Below the pieces are notes generated by a model. That model was given only the letters and a program-made list of their open reading frames with translations. It was not told where the DNA came from and did not search any database. A program made the position numbers and the translations under genes. From the NCBI GenBank assembly GCA_964423265.1, contig CAYREF010000006.1, positions 1-55,442 on the forward strand: a DNA stretch of 55,442 nucleotides, given 5' to 3'. The DNA comes from M55B165 sp964423265 (GTDB lineage: Bacteria > Actinomycetota > Humimicrobiia > Humimicrobiales > Humimicrobiaceae). Of the stretch, positions 40,986-50,280 are shown in pieces (the first letter of the stretch is position 1; each line of letters opens with the position of its first letter).

Positions 40986-41426
40986 ATGAGCAACAGCCAA
41001 TTAGAATTAATTAAAAAATTTGTAGAAAAAGAGCCTTATGTTAATTTATTAAACCTCAAGGTTTTAAAGCTTGAGGAAGGTCATTCAGTAGTAGAGATGA
41101 AGGCTGATAAAAAATACAACAATATTTTTTCAATTACTCATGGAGGAGCAATTTTCTCTTTAGTTGACGTTGCTTTTGGTTCAGCTGCAAACTCTTATGG
41201 TAATATTGCAGTTGCATTATCCATGTCCATAAATTATATTAAGCCAGCAAGGGCAGGGCAGACCCTTACAGCAGAAGCCACCCAGATAAGCAGGGGGAAG
41301 AAAATTTCTGTTTATAATATAATCGTAAAAAATAGCTTAAATGATACAGTTGCTTCTTGCCAGGCAACCGCCTATTTAAAAAAAGATAAATTACCTATTT
41401 TAAAAGAAATTGAAGATAATACATAG
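40986..41426 (+). CDS. PaaI-type hotdog thioesterase
   Basis: The 146-residue product has the hotdog fold of PaaI-family acyl-CoA thioesterases: HSVVEMKADKKYNNIFSITHGGAIFSLVDVAFGSAAN (HGG at about 52-54 with the catalytic Asp 8 residues on) and SINYIKPARAGQTLTAEA. The acyl substrate is not predictable. CAAAGAGG precedes the ATG. Its last 17 bases overlap the nuclease gene. Confidence 0.9.
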   Translation: MSNSQLELIKKFVEKEPYVNLLNLKVLKLEEGHSVVEMKADKKYNNIFSITHGGAIFSLVDVAFGSAANSYGNIAVALSMSINYIKPARAGQTLTAEATQISRGKKISVYNIIVKNSLNDTVASCQATAYLKKDKLPILKEIEDNT

Positions 41427-42459
41427 CTCAGATTTACATCTAAATGTAAAATATCCTGAAAGAATCGGCGCTTTGGATGAAATATTAAGGATATCCGGAA
41501 AGAAAGGCGCAGATTTATTGCTATTTGCTGGGGACTTTTTTGATAGCAGGGAGGATGCCCAGCATTACAGGCCTGAGTTAAGGAAGAAATTTTCCTCCCT
41601 TCCTTTCAGAGTATACTTAATTCCTGGCAATCATGACTACGGTTCTTATCCTGAGGATTTGTTTTTTGGTGATTCACTTGAGGTAATTACCAGGAGACCT
41701 TTTGATGTCCTGGATTCCGAAGAGGTAAAGGTAATAGCTGTACCGTATTACAACCAGAGTTTTAATGAATTATTATTTGACATCAAAAAAGAAATGAGTC
41801 CTAAAAAAACCAATATACTGCTGTTGCATTGCTCACTGGATATGGGCGAATTTGAGGAAAGTCAGGAAAAAAGCGAAGCTTATCTTCCGGTTAGTTCCAA
41901 GGTGCTTGCAGACCTTAACTTGGACTACATACTAGCCGGTCATTTTCATAGTAGATTTGTATTAAGCAAAATTTCGGACAGCAGCAGCTTTATTTATCCC
42001 GGCAGCCCGGTTTCTGTCACCAGGAAAGAAACCGGCATAAGAAATGTAGCTTTAATTGATACTGCCAAAGATACAGTAAGGGCGGTAAATTTGAACAGTG
42101 TATATTATGAAACTGTTTATCTTTTGTTTGAACCGGAAAAAGAAGCTGAAACCCTGGAGGCTTTAAAAGAAAAAATCAAAGAATATAATTTTAATTTTGC
42201 CAGATTAACCCTTATTATTGATGGCTTTATAAGCAGTGGAGAAAAAAGCTTAAAAAGGAAAATTGATAACATATTAGGCAGTTATAGGGATAGGATAAGC
42301 GTAGATTACAGGTATAGGGATGTAAGTGAGGTAATAACGGAACCCCTGTATAAGAAATTCAGGGAAAAGTTAGAAAATTTGGATTTGAATGCAAGCAATA
42401 AAGGTGAGATTGATAGGATTGTAAAATTATCGTTTTCCAAAATAAGATATAGCAGGTAG
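41410..42459 (+). CDS. SbcD/YhaO-like DNA repair metallophosphoesterase
   Basis: The 349-residue product is a calcineurin-like nuclease with the ordered metal motifs SSDLHL (6-11), GDFFD, PGNHDYG, LLHCSLD and GHFHS. It is paired with an SMC-like ATPase, as in Mre11/Rad50, SbcCD and B. subtilis YhaO/YhaN. The start is TTG, inside the thioesterase gene. It is forced by the family N-terminus MKIIHSSDLH, as no ATG exists before the first metal ligand. The C-terminal third (residues 230-349) is the capping/ATPase-binding part. Confidence 0.88.
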   Translation: MKIIHSSDLHLNVKYPERIGALDEILRISGKKGADLLLFAGDFFDSREDAQHYRPELRKKFSSLPFRVYLIPGNHDYGSYPEDLFFGDSLEVITRRPFDVLDSEEVKVIAVPYYNQSFNELLFDIKKEMSPKKTNILLLHCSLDMGEFEESQEKSEAYLPVSSKVLADLNLDYILAGHFHSRFVLSKISDSSSFIYPGSPVSVTRKETGIRNVALIDTAKDTVRAVNLNSVYYETVYLLFEPEKEAETLEALKEKIKEYNFNFARLTLIIDGFISSGEKSLKRKIDNILGSYRDRISVDYRYRDVSEVITEPLYKKFREKLENLDLNASNKGEIDRIVKLSFSKIRYSR

Positions 42460-42462
42460 CAG

Positions 42463-44778
42463 ATGAGGTTAAAGAAAATCTTAATAAACAGGTATGGGCC
42501 GCTTAGAGATATAAGGCTGGATATAGGGAGAGGGACCCAGATAATTTATGGAAAAAACGAGGCCGGAAAGACCTTAACCATAGATGCTTTGCTAAAGATA
42601 ATGCTTGGCAAAAAAATTAAAGAATTTGACGGAATAGATAGGGTGGAAGAATTTCCAGAAGGGTACCTGGTATTAGAGGACAACAACAATGAGGAAATAA
42701 AGCTGGATAAGGAACTAAGTCTAAGCAAGTATGCCCGCATAGATTCCACGGATTTAAGAAATATTTTTGTGATAAGAAATAGCGACTTAACCATAAGGGA
42801 AGAGGATTCTTATTTTAATAAAATTACAGATAGGCTAACTGGGCTGGAGACAGAAAAAATTAACAAATTGATGGCTGAATTAATGGATTATGGCAAGCTA
42901 ACTTCTGCATCCAGTAATGCAGACCTTTCAGATAAAAAGGGTTACGGTAAAATAAAGAGCAGATTAACAGATTGCAGGGAATTGATTAAGGATATAGAAG
43001 AATATGTAAAAGAAGTGGAAGAAAATGGCTTAGACAGTTTAGAGTTAGAACAGCTTAAGATAAACCAGAAAATAAGGGAGGTTAAAAAAGAAATATCCCT
43101 TGCAGAAAGAAATTTGAAACATAAAAATTATTTGGAATTGAAGGAACTTTTTAGGAAGCTTAAAAGTACTTTAAGGGAGTATAAGGGGTATAGTGCATTT
43201 AGTGAAGAAGAATACCAGCAGCTTATAGATTTTAATAATAAATTAAATAACCTTTCGGAGAGGCAGAAAAGCTGCAATGCTGACCTAAAGAGATTAGAGG
43301 AGAGACAGGATAGTTTTAAAAAAGAAGCAGCAAAGCTTTCTTCTGAGCTGGCTCCCTACAGGGAAAAGGAAAAGGAGGTAGTAAGGTTAGAGCAAAAAGC
43401 ACAGGGTATAGAAGGACAAAAAACCAGAACTTCAAGGTTGCCTTTAGTTTTTATGGTAATATTTCTAGCTTTATCGGGAATAAGCATTATACCGCTGTTT
43501 TTATTTAATGGCTTATTTTATGCCTTTCCACCCATATTTTTTGGAATTATGTTTGTGGTTTTCTTTATCCTATATTTTTTAGGGCAAAAAAAAGTTTTTA
43601 GTGCTAAGCGGAGCGAAGAAGAGATTCTAAATGGCTTTCTGGGTTTGGGTATTAAGGTAACAGAAATAGGAGAAATTCCTCTTGAAGCTAACAATTTTTT
43701 GGAAACCAAAAGCGTATTAGATAATAATTTGAGAAGCATTGAAAGTGAAATGAAAGCTAATGAAAAACAGAGAGAAAGGCTGTTAGCAGAATTAAAAAGC
43801 AACGAGAGAGAAATAAAAGAAATAAAGGGTAGTATCCATAATAAGATTGGGGAATTAAATATTGCAAACACCAATATTTATAGGCAAAAACTAGATAAAA
43901 AAAGGGAATTGGAAACAGAAATTTTTAGAGCTTATAGGTTAATAATGGATAAATTAGAATTGGAGGTTAGCAATTTAACTGCAGAAACTGTGGAAGAAGA
44001 GCTTGGTTTTCTAAAAGAGAATATTGAAAAAACAAAACCAAGGAAGGAATTAGAAAAAATTGATAAAGATTACAACCAGCAATTTTATGAGGAGAAAAAG
44101 AGGGAACTTGAAAGCCTCCAGCTAAAACAAGATGAAATAGCTAAAAAACTTGATGGTCATAATTATAAAATAAAAGAATTGGAGTCAAGGTATTTAAACT
44201 TGCTGTCGGAAGATTTTTTAAATAAGATAAAGGTTAATAATTTGAGCAGCTTAAAAACAGCTTTGCAATCCCTTAACTCAGAGGCTGAAAAAATTAAGAA
44301 TGCATATAACGTATCCAAACAAGCTATAGGTATATTTGAAGATATACTAAGGGATGAACAGATTAAGGTAGCTGACTTATTTGAAAATTTAAGTATCTCT
44401 GGCTATTTTTCAGAAATTACCCTGAACAAGTATAAGAAAGTTTTTTATGATGCTGATAAAAAAAAGGTTATGGTTGCTAACAGCAATGGCAATACTATGG
44501 ATGATAGCAAACTAAGCAAGGGGGCTTATGACCAATTGTATATGGCAGTAAGGGTTGCATTGGCCGAAAAAATTTTAGATGAGCCTGCTTTTTTTATAGT
44601 AGATGACGCTTTTATATACTCTGATGCGGAAAGGCTGGAAGCTCAATTTGAGGTTTTGAATAAGTTGGTGATGCAGGGGTGGTCTATTGTTTACTTTTCG
44701 GTAAAAGACGAGATAAGAAAATTGGCTAAGCAATATTCTTCAAATAATATTCTAACCATAGGAGATAAAGTTGGATAA
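42463..44778 (+). CDS. YhaN-like SMC-type ATPase with membrane segments
   Basis: The 771-residue protein has Walker A GKNEAGKT (30-37), coiled coils (about 160-315 and 375-620), two hydrophobic helices inserted in the hinge area (about 327-375), the SKGAYDQLYMAVRVALAEKIL signature (about 687-707) and Walker B FFIVDDAFIYSD. This is the YhaN layout, in which the zinc hook of Rad50 is replaced by membrane helices. The partner nuclease gene is three bases upstream. The pair probably processes DNA ends at or near the membrane. Confidence 0.88.
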   Translation: MRLKKILINRYGPLRDIRLDIGRGTQIIYGKNEAGKTLTIDALLKIMLGKKIKEFDGIDRVEEFPEGYLVLEDNNNEEIKLDKELSLSKYARIDSTDLRNIFVIRNSDLTIREEDSYFNKITDRLTGLETEKINKLMAELMDYGKLTSASSNADLSDKKGYGKIKSRLTDCRELIKDIEEYVKEVEENGLDSLELEQLKINQKIREVKKEISLAERNLKHKNYLELKELFRKLKSTLREYKGYSAFSEEEYQQLIDFNNKLNNLSERQKSCNADLKRLEERQDSFKKEAAKLSSELAPYREKEKEVVRLEQKAQGIEGQKTRTSRLPLVFMVIFLALSGISIIPLFLFNGLFYAFPPIFFGIMFVVFFILYFLGQKKVFSAKRSEEEILNGFLGLGIKVTEIGEIPLEANNFLETKSVLDNNLRSIESEMKANEKQRERLLAELKSNEREIKEIKGSIHNKIGELNIANTNIYRQKLDKKRELETEIFRAYRLIMDKLELEVSNLTAETVEEELGFLKENIEKTKPRKELEKIDKDYNQQFYEEKKRELESLQLKQDEIAKKLDGHNYKIKELESRYLNLLSEDFLNKIKVNNLSSLKTALQSLNSEAEKIKNAYNVSKQAIGIFEDILRDEQIKVADLFENLSISGYFSEITLNKYKKVFYDADKKKVMVANSNGNTMDDSKLSKGAYDQLYMAVRVALAEKILDEPAFFIVDDAFIYSDAERLEAQFEVLNKLVMQGWSIVYFSVKDEIRKLAKQYSSNNILTIGDKVG

Positions 44779-45511
44779 TAAAAACTTTCGAGTGGATCCG
44801 GTAATTTATGACTTACAGGTCAACTGGAAGGCAAGGCTTCAAAAAGAAAAAAATCTTTTTTTGAGGCTAACCAGGGAAAAGAAAATAAAAAGGATGCTGG
44901 ATATTGGGTGCGGAACTGGGCATCATGTTGAATTTTTGTCCCAGTATATACCAGAACTGGTAGGAATGGATCCGATGGAGGAGAATATAAAATACGCGGG
45001 AGAAAAGATTGTAAAATCCAGCAAGGTTAAATTAATAATTGCCGGCTTTGAAGATTTAAATAATTTGGATATAGGAAAATTTGACCTGATAATCTCGGTA
45101 GGTAATACCTTGCCCTTGCTTAGAACAAGGAGGAAGGTCAAGCTAGCTTTAAAGCACATGAAAAAAAAGCTAAATGCCGGGGGCGTAGCTGTTCTTCAGT
45201 TTTTAAATTTTAATAAAAAAATAATAGAAAGCAATAATTACTACCGGCCTAAATCTGTTGAATATAATGGCAGGAGATATATTTCCCTTAAGCATTTTGA
45301 ATACCAGAGGATAAAAACTAAATTTGACTTTTTGTTTATAGTACTAAATATGGATGGCGAATTGATAGATTTTTTTAAGAACACCTCTTACCTTTGCACC
45401 TTAAGGAAAAATTTGTTTTTAAAAATGGCTAAAAATGCCGGATATAAGGAAATCAGTTTGCTGGGGCCGGGGGGCCAGGGTAAATTTGATGAAAAAAACA
45501 TGTTAGCTTAA
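44771..45511 (+). CDS. SAM-dependent methyltransferase
   Basis: The 246-residue product is a class I methyltransferase with motif I MLDIGCGTGHHVEFL, an acidic loop (GMDPMEENIKYA), FDLIISVGNTLPLL (motif IV-like) and AGGVAVLQFLNFN. The start is TTG, preceded by AGGAGA, and overlaps the ATPase gene by eight bases, so it is co-translated with the repair pair. The substrate is unknown. Confidence 0.87.
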   Translation: MDNKNFRVDPVIYDLQVNWKARLQKEKNLFLRLTREKKIKRMLDIGCGTGHHVEFLSQYIPELVGMDPMEENIKYAGEKIVKSSKVKLIIAGFEDLNNLDIGKFDLIISVGNTLPLLRTRRKVKLALKHMKKKLNAGGVAVLQFLNFNKKIIESNNYYRPKSVEYNGRRYISLKHFEYQRIKTKFDFLFIVLNMDGELIDFFKNTSYLCTLRKNLFLKMAKNAGYKEISLLGPGGQGKFDEKNMLA

Positions 45512-45547
45512 CTGTATTACTACATAAAAGCGGATAGGAGAATATTC

Positions 45548-45964
45548 ATGCAAATATTAAAAAGGTTTGGCGTCTCAATGGAAGAAAGCTTGCTTGAAAA
45601 ATTTGATAGATTTATAAAGGAAAATAATTACAAAAACAGGTCTGAAGCAATCAGGGATTTAATAAGAAAAGAGTTTGTAAAACAGGAATGGCTGGGGGAA
45701 AGCCAGGCTGTTGCCGGGGCCATTATTATGGTTTACGATCACCATAAAAGGGACCTTATGGATATTTTGGTTGGCATACAGCATCACCACCAGAAATTGA
45801 TAATCTCAAGCCAGCATATACATCTTGACCATAAGATGTGCCTTGAGGTAATAATTGTTAAAGGCCAGATAGATGAAGTTCATAAGCTTGAATCTGAACT
45901 TAGGTCAGTAAAAGGAGTAAAACATGCTTCTTTAGCTAAATCAACTTTAGGAAAAGGAATATGA
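45548..45964 (+). CDS. nikR: Nickel-responsive regulator NikR
   Basis: The 138-residue regulator has an N-terminal ribbon-helix-helix domain (LKRFGVSMEESLLEKFDRF, RSEAIRDLIR) and a C-terminal ACT-like nickel domain. The high-affinity nickel ligands of E. coli NikR (H76, H87, H89, C95) map to H79, H90, H92 and C98, all conserved in HHHQKLIISSQHIHLDHKMC. It normally represses nickel uptake. No nickel transporter or nickel enzyme is in the window, so its targets lie elsewhere. No GTATGA-type operator is seen upstream. Confidence 0.93.
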   Translation: MQILKRFGVSMEESLLEKFDRFIKENNYKNRSEAIRDLIRKEFVKQEWLGESQAVAGAIIMVYDHHKRDLMDILVGIQHHHQKLIISSQHIHLDHKMCLEVIIVKGQIDEVHKLESELRSVKGVKHASLAKSTLGKGI

Positions 45965-46053
45965 AAAAGACGATTATCATTTTAGGTTTGAGTTTTTTAT
46001 TATTAATTATAGCTGGCATATCATTAATTGATGAAAAAGTCAGAAAATTTTAA
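45961..46053 (+). CDS. Predicted 30-residue single-helix membrane peptide
   Basis: An ATGA overlap with the nikR stop opens a 31-codon frame. The product has a basic start (MKK), one hydrophobic helix (TIIILGLSFLLLIIAGISLI, residues 4-23) and a charged tail (DEKVRKF). It ends four bases into the convergent nth gene. Length and overlap suggest a translationally coupled small membrane protein, but chance cannot be excluded. Confidence 0.45.
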   Translation: MKKTIIILGLSFLLLIIAGISLIDEKVRKF

Positions 46054-46703
46054 GCATTTTCCTGGCCAAACCTGCAGTATTTTAATAAATTACAGACATT
46101 GCATTTTGGGTTCCTTCCTAGGCAAATAGTTCTTCCAAAAGAGACAATTTTATGGGAAAAATCAGTCCATTTATCTTTGGGAATTAAATTCATGAGGTCA
46201 AATTCAATTTTTGTAGGGTCTGAATTTGTGGTAAGTCCTAATCTCCGGGAAATCCTTTTCATGTGGGTGTCAACTATAATTGCTTGTTTTTTAAAAGCAT
46301 TACCCAAGACCACATTAGCAGTTTTTCTTCCTACACCGGGAAGGGAAGTTAAATCGTCCAAGTTTTGGGGGACATTGTCCTGAAATTTTTCCGCTATATC
46401 CCTAGAGCAATTTTTTATACTTTTAGCTTTGTTTCTGAAAAAACCAGTAGATTTAATATCTTTCTGAAGCTCTTCTAGTTCTGCGTTGGCAAAATCTTCG
46501 GGCTTTCTGTACTTCTTGAAAAGTTTTGGGGTTACCTTGTTTACTAGCTTATCAGTGCTTTGAGCTGCAAGTATGGTAGCTATAAGTAGCTGGAAAGGGT
46601 TATTGTAATCTAAGGTTGTATCCGTGGAATCAGGATATTCTTCTTCTAATGTTTTGATTATTTTATCAATATTATCTATTGCAGGTGGGTACTTATTTTC
46701 CAT
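46050..46703 (-). CDS. nth: Endonuclease III
   Basis: The 217-residue base excision repair glycosylase/AP lyase removes oxidised pyrimidines. Seen are the helix-hairpin-helix LPGVGRKTANVVL with the catalytic Lys, the catalytic Asp in VDTHMKRISRRLGL, and the 4Fe-4S motif C-x6-C-x2-C-x5-C near the end (CLGRNPKCNVCNLLKYC). It overlaps polX by 11 bases as the last gene of a minus-strand repair operon. Confidence 0.95.
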   Translation of the reverse strand: MENKYPPAIDNIDKIIKTLEEEYPDSTDTTLDYNNPFQLLIATILAAQSTDKLVNKVTPKLFKKYRKPEDFANAELEELQKDIKSTGFFRNKAKSIKNCSRDIAEKFQDNVPQNLDDLTSLPGVGRKTANVVLGNAFKKQAIIVDTHMKRISRRLGLTTNSDPTKIEFDLMNLIPKDKWTDFSHKIVSFGRTICLGRNPKCNVCNLLKYCRFGQENA

Positions 46704-48426
46704 TTGTCTGTCCTTTTTTCTTTTTTAAATAATTACCTATTTGTTTAGAATCCATTGTATTAATTACATCTTTTTTTTCAAGCCAGCCTTTTCTTGCTAT
46801 ATGCACTCCGTAGCGGTAGTCACTTAAATTATCCAGGTGGTGGGCATCTGGGTTTATAAAGATTTTTACATTTTTTTCTTTAGCATATTTTAGCATTCTC
46901 CAATCAAGGTCCAGGCGGTGGGGATTGGCATTTAATTCTAAGTCTACGCTGTTTTTTGCAGCCGCATTTATAATTCTTGTAATATTTACCTTATAGGGGT
47001 CCCTGGCAAGGAGTATCCTGCCGGATGGATGTGCCAGAATAGTGGTATGCTTGTTTTCAATTGCTTTTATTATCCTTTCTGTCATTTCCTGTTCCGGCAT
47101 ATTAAAACTGGAGTGTATGGCAGCTATTACAAAGTCAAACCTTTCTAGCACCCTGCCGCTATAATCCAGGCTCCCATCTGCCAATATGTCTGCTTCTATG
47201 CCTTTAAAAATCCTAAAACCTTTAAAATCCTGTTCAGCAGATTCCATTTCCCTTAGGTAGTCATCTATTTCGGGGTCTTTTACGCCATTTGCATATGCTG
47301 CCGTTTTACTGTGATCACTTATGCCTGCATATTGCATTCCCATATCCTGTAGCTTTTTGCATACTTGCTTAATGTTCATGCTGCCATCACTAAATTTTGT
47401 GTGGATATGGAAGATGCCTTTAATGTCTTCTGCCTCAATTAGCTTGGGTAAGCTGCCTTTCTTTGCAGCTTTAATCTCTCCAAAATTTTCCCTCAGTTCA
47501 GGTGGAATGTAGTCCATTGAAAACAAATTAAACAGCTCTTTTTCATTTTTGCATTTTATGAGACTGCTGCCTTTAAATATCCCATACTCATTTATTTTCA
47601 TGCCCATTTTTTTAGCCATAGATCTCAGTGCAGTATTATGTTCCTTGCTGCCTGTAAAATGGTGTAGAGCATAAGGGTACTGGTTATCTTCTACTGCTCT
47701 TATATCCACCTGTATTCCTGACTCAAGCATTATGCTTGACTTGGTGTCTCCCCTGGCAACTATTTTTTCGGCCTGGTTTAGGCTTGTGAAGAATCCCATT
47801 AATTTTGTGGGATTGTTGGTGCTTGCTACTATATCAATATCCTTTACTATTTCTTTTTTGCGTCGCATACTTCCAGCTATGCTTGCCCTAATAACATATT
47901 TGTTTTTCTTAATTTGGCTAAATGTTTCTTCAGCCTGGTCTAAAAAGTCTGAATAAAGATATTTCCCCCGGTATTGCTTTATAATGCTTATACCCTTTAA
48001 TATGTTTTGTTGTGTTTTTTGGCTGAAATTTGGCAAGTCAATTAATTTATTTTCATTGCATGCTAGCTCCAGTTCAGAAATGCTTTCTATACCCAGGTTT
48101 TCATACAAATATTTTATTTTTTTTGGCCCCAGGCCGGGTATTTTTAGCATGTCAACCAAGCCTTCGGGGATGATTTCTTTAAGGTCCTGGTAGAGCTTAA
48201 GGTTGCCGGTATCTATTAATTCTTTTATTTTAGCTGCTATTTTTTTGCCAATACCTTTTATACTTTCTAGGTTTTTTACCTCTACATCCCGGGTTAAGCT
48301 TATGTTTGAGGCTTCAAGCGCCCTGGCTGCGTTTTCGTAAGCCCTGATTTTAAAGGGGTTTTCATCTTTTAATTCTAAAAATGTTGATATCTCTTTTAGA
48401 ATTTTACTTATTTCTTTTTTATCCAT
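46693..48426 (-). CDS. polX: DNA polymerase/3'-5' exonuclease PolX
   Basis: The 577-residue product is a bacterial family X polymerase with a PHP exonuclease domain. The N-terminal 8-kDa and HhH regions (FKIRAYENAARALEAS, LESIKGIGKKIAAKI, LKIPGLGPKKIKYLYENLG) are followed by the palm with GSMRRKKEIVKDIDIVAS and GIQVDIRAV. The C-terminal PHP domain holds HIHTKFSDG, ISDHSK, GIEADIL, AIHSSF, LAHPSGR and NPDAHH. It fills gaps in base excision repair, in line with nth directly downstream. Its ATG overlaps the DUF763 stop (ATGGATAA). Confidence 0.94.
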   Translation of the reverse strand: MDKKEISKILKEISTFLELKDENPFKIRAYENAARALEASNISLTRDVEVKNLESIKGIGKKIAAKIKELIDTGNLKLYQDLKEIIPEGLVDMLKIPGLGPKKIKYLYENLGIESISELELACNENKLIDLPNFSQKTQQNILKGISIIKQYRGKYLYSDFLDQAEETFSQIKKNKYVIRASIAGSMRRKKEIVKDIDIVASTNNPTKLMGFFTSLNQAEKIVARGDTKSSIMLESGIQVDIRAVEDNQYPYALHHFTGSKEHNTALRSMAKKMGMKINEYGIFKGSSLIKCKNEKELFNLFSMDYIPPELRENFGEIKAAKKGSLPKLIEAEDIKGIFHIHTKFSDGSMNIKQVCKKLQDMGMQYAGISDHSKTAAYANGVKDPEIDDYLREMESAEQDFKGFRIFKGIEADILADGSLDYSGRVLERFDFVIAAIHSSFNMPEQEMTERIIKAIENKHTTILAHPSGRILLARDPYKVNITRIINAAAKNSVDLELNANPHRLDLDWRMLKYAKEKNVKIFINPDAHHLDNLSDYRYGVHIARKGWLEKKDVINTMDSKQIGNYLKKKKGQTNGK

Positions 48427-49507
48427 AGAAGTCTGCCAGCCTCTTTATTGCTTTGGCTTTATCAGTTCTACCGATCTTGCTTTCTTTTACTGCCTTATGC
48501 AATATGTCTATTGATCTGTCATATTCCTCCCTGTCTACAGGGTAGGGGATTCCGTCCTTGCCTCCATGGGCAAAGCTAAACCTGGCAGGGTCTTTTATGC
48601 TGTATTTTGTGCCATAAATTAATTCTGACACCAGGGCTAAAGCTCGAACGGTTTTGGGGCCTACTCCTTTTATAGCTATAAGCTTTTCAAAGTTTTCGGG
48701 CTTTCTGTTATAAGTGTTGGAAAATACTCTATCCAGCCTTTTGAATTCCATGTCGCTTAACTTGATATAATGCCTTTTGGGAAGGTAATAGTTTTTTTCC
48801 TGGGATTTTTTAAGGGACTTTAAGTCTTTTAATATTAACTTGGGTTTTTCAGTGGCAATTTGGGTTATAGCTTCTTTTGCCGCTTTGCTTTCTTTGTCAA
48901 TTAGGTTAAGGGTTACATTTTTTTGGTTACAGCATATGGCATTATGAGGTTCGGTAGTAAAATCCTTGACTTTATTGCTAAGCCAATGGTATCTTCTTGC
49001 ACTCTTATTGCTATCATTCATTCCTTGCTGGACCACGGACCAGTTCTTGCCGTCACCGGTAAAAAAGAAGCAGTGGTGGTATAATTGGTAACCGTCCTGT
49101 AAGGCTGAGCTATCTACTTTTGCCACTATTTTGCTATTATAGACAAGATGTTTAAAATCGATTCCCATCAGCTCGGAGGCAGCTGTTATCTCTGAGGGAG
49201 TTTTTCTTGAAGTGCCTCCCTTGCCTCCTGCAATAAAAAGCCCCAGGTCTTTCTCAAGTCCTTTTGTTGCTTCTTTCAGGGCGCCACAGACAGTGGTTGT
49301 AACTCCGCTTGAATGCCAGTCAAAACCCAATACACAACCTAAAGCCTGGAACCATAAAGGGTCCGATATTTTTTGCAAGACTTCCACAGCTCCATACTCT
49401 GAAATCATTAGTAACAGTATTTCCCTTGCCATTTTTTTCATCCTGCTAAATAGCCAGTAGGGAGCTTTTCCTCCATGCAGGGGGAGTTTCATTGATCCAG
49501 TTCTCAT
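48419..49507 (-). CDS. DUF763 domain protein
   Basis: The 362-residue protein matches the DUF763 family from thermophiles and archaea. It opens MRTGSMKLPLHGGKAPYWLF and contains CVLGFDWHSSGVTTTVCGALKEA, AGGKGGTSRKTP, and LIAIKGVGPKTVRALALVSELIYG (an HhH element near residue 280), then ARFSFAHGGKDGIPYPVDR. The HhH and its location between pcm and polX suggest a nucleic acid repair role, but no activity is known for the family. Confidence 0.9.
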   Translation of the reverse strand: MRTGSMKLPLHGGKAPYWLFSRMKKMAREILLLMISEYGAVEVLQKISDPLWFQALGCVLGFDWHSSGVTTTVCGALKEATKGLEKDLGLFIAGGKGGTSRKTPSEITAASELMGIDFKHLVYNSKIVAKVDSSALQDGYQLYHHCFFFTGDGKNWSVVQQGMNDSNKSARRYHWLSNKVKDFTTEPHNAICCNQKNVTLNLIDKESKAAKEAITQIATEKPKLILKDLKSLKKSQEKNYYLPKRHYIKLSDMEFKRLDRVFSNTYNRKPENFEKLIAIKGVGPKTVRALALVSELIYGTKYSIKDPARFSFAHGGKDGIPYPVDREEYDRSIDILHKAVKESKIGRTDKAKAIKRLADFYG

Positions 49508-49523
49508 AACTCCTTCTTCCCAA

Positions 49524-50174
49524 TTAAAACTTTTTCTTTAAAGGGACAAATGCTACTCCACAAATTGGTTTCTTTGCTATTTTATTATTTTTCTTGGTAA
49601 CTTTGTAGAGAGTTTGGTTAAAGCCTGTGGACCCTACCGGGATTACCATTATACCCCCATTGGAAAGCTGCTCTATAAGGGGCTTGGGAATTTTTTTGGG
49701 GGCTGCAGTGGCTATTATCCTTCCATAAGGGGCATGCTCTTCCCATCCATAATAACCATTCTTGTTTGCCAAATTGATATTAGGATAATCTTTAAGCATT
49801 TTTTGGGCTTTACTATAAAACTCTTCAATTATTTCAACTGAATAGACTTCTTTTGCAATTTCGGCCAGTATGGCTGTTTGGTAACAGGAACCTGTACCTA
49901 TTTCCAGCACTTTTTCCCTGCCGCTTAGTTCTAAAAGTTCTGTCATGTAGGCAACTATGTAGGGCTGAGATATTGTCTGGCCGCTGCCTATAGGCATAGG
50001 CCCGTCACAGTAAGCCTGGCTTTTTTTATTTTCAGGGACAAATTTTTCCCTCGGTACCTTAGCCATAGCTTCTAAAACCTTTGGGTTACTTATCCCCCTG
50101 GAAACTAGCTGCGCTTCTACCATTTGCTTTCTTAAATTTTTAAAGTTCATAGTATTGTCCATTTTGTTGTCCAT
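49524..50174 (-). CDS. pcm: Protein-L-isoaspartate O-methyltransferase
   Basis: This 216-residue enzyme repairs isoaspartyl residues in aged proteins. Family blocks are MVEAQLVSRGISNPKVLEAM, PREKFVP, GPMPIGSGQTISQPYIVAYM, VLEIGTGSCYQTAILA (SAM motif I) and ATAAPKKIPKPLIEQLSNGGIMVIPVG. The start may be at the ninth codon (MNFKNLRKQM), because the first eight codons repeat an ATGGACAA unit and lack family similarity. It is first in the operon pcm-DUF763-polX-nth, a mix of protein and DNA repair. Confidence 0.93.
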   Translation of the reverse strand: MDNKMDNTMNFKNLRKQMVEAQLVSRGISNPKVLEAMAKVPREKFVPENKKSQAYCDGPMPIGSGQTISQPYIVAYMTELLELSGREKVLEIGTGSCYQTAILAEIAKEVYSVEIIEEFYSKAQKMLKDYPNINLANKNGYYGWEEHAPYGRIIATAAPKKIPKPLIEQLSNGGIMVIPVGSTGFNQTLYKVTKKNNKIAKKPICGVAFVPLKKKF

Positions 50175-50280
50175 TTTGTTGGTGAAAGTTTTTAATTTTT
50201 TGTGTATAATGTCTTTTTTTATAAACCTTTTTTATTATATTAACATAGTTAATTTAGCTTTAATAGAAAGCAAGGTTTAG

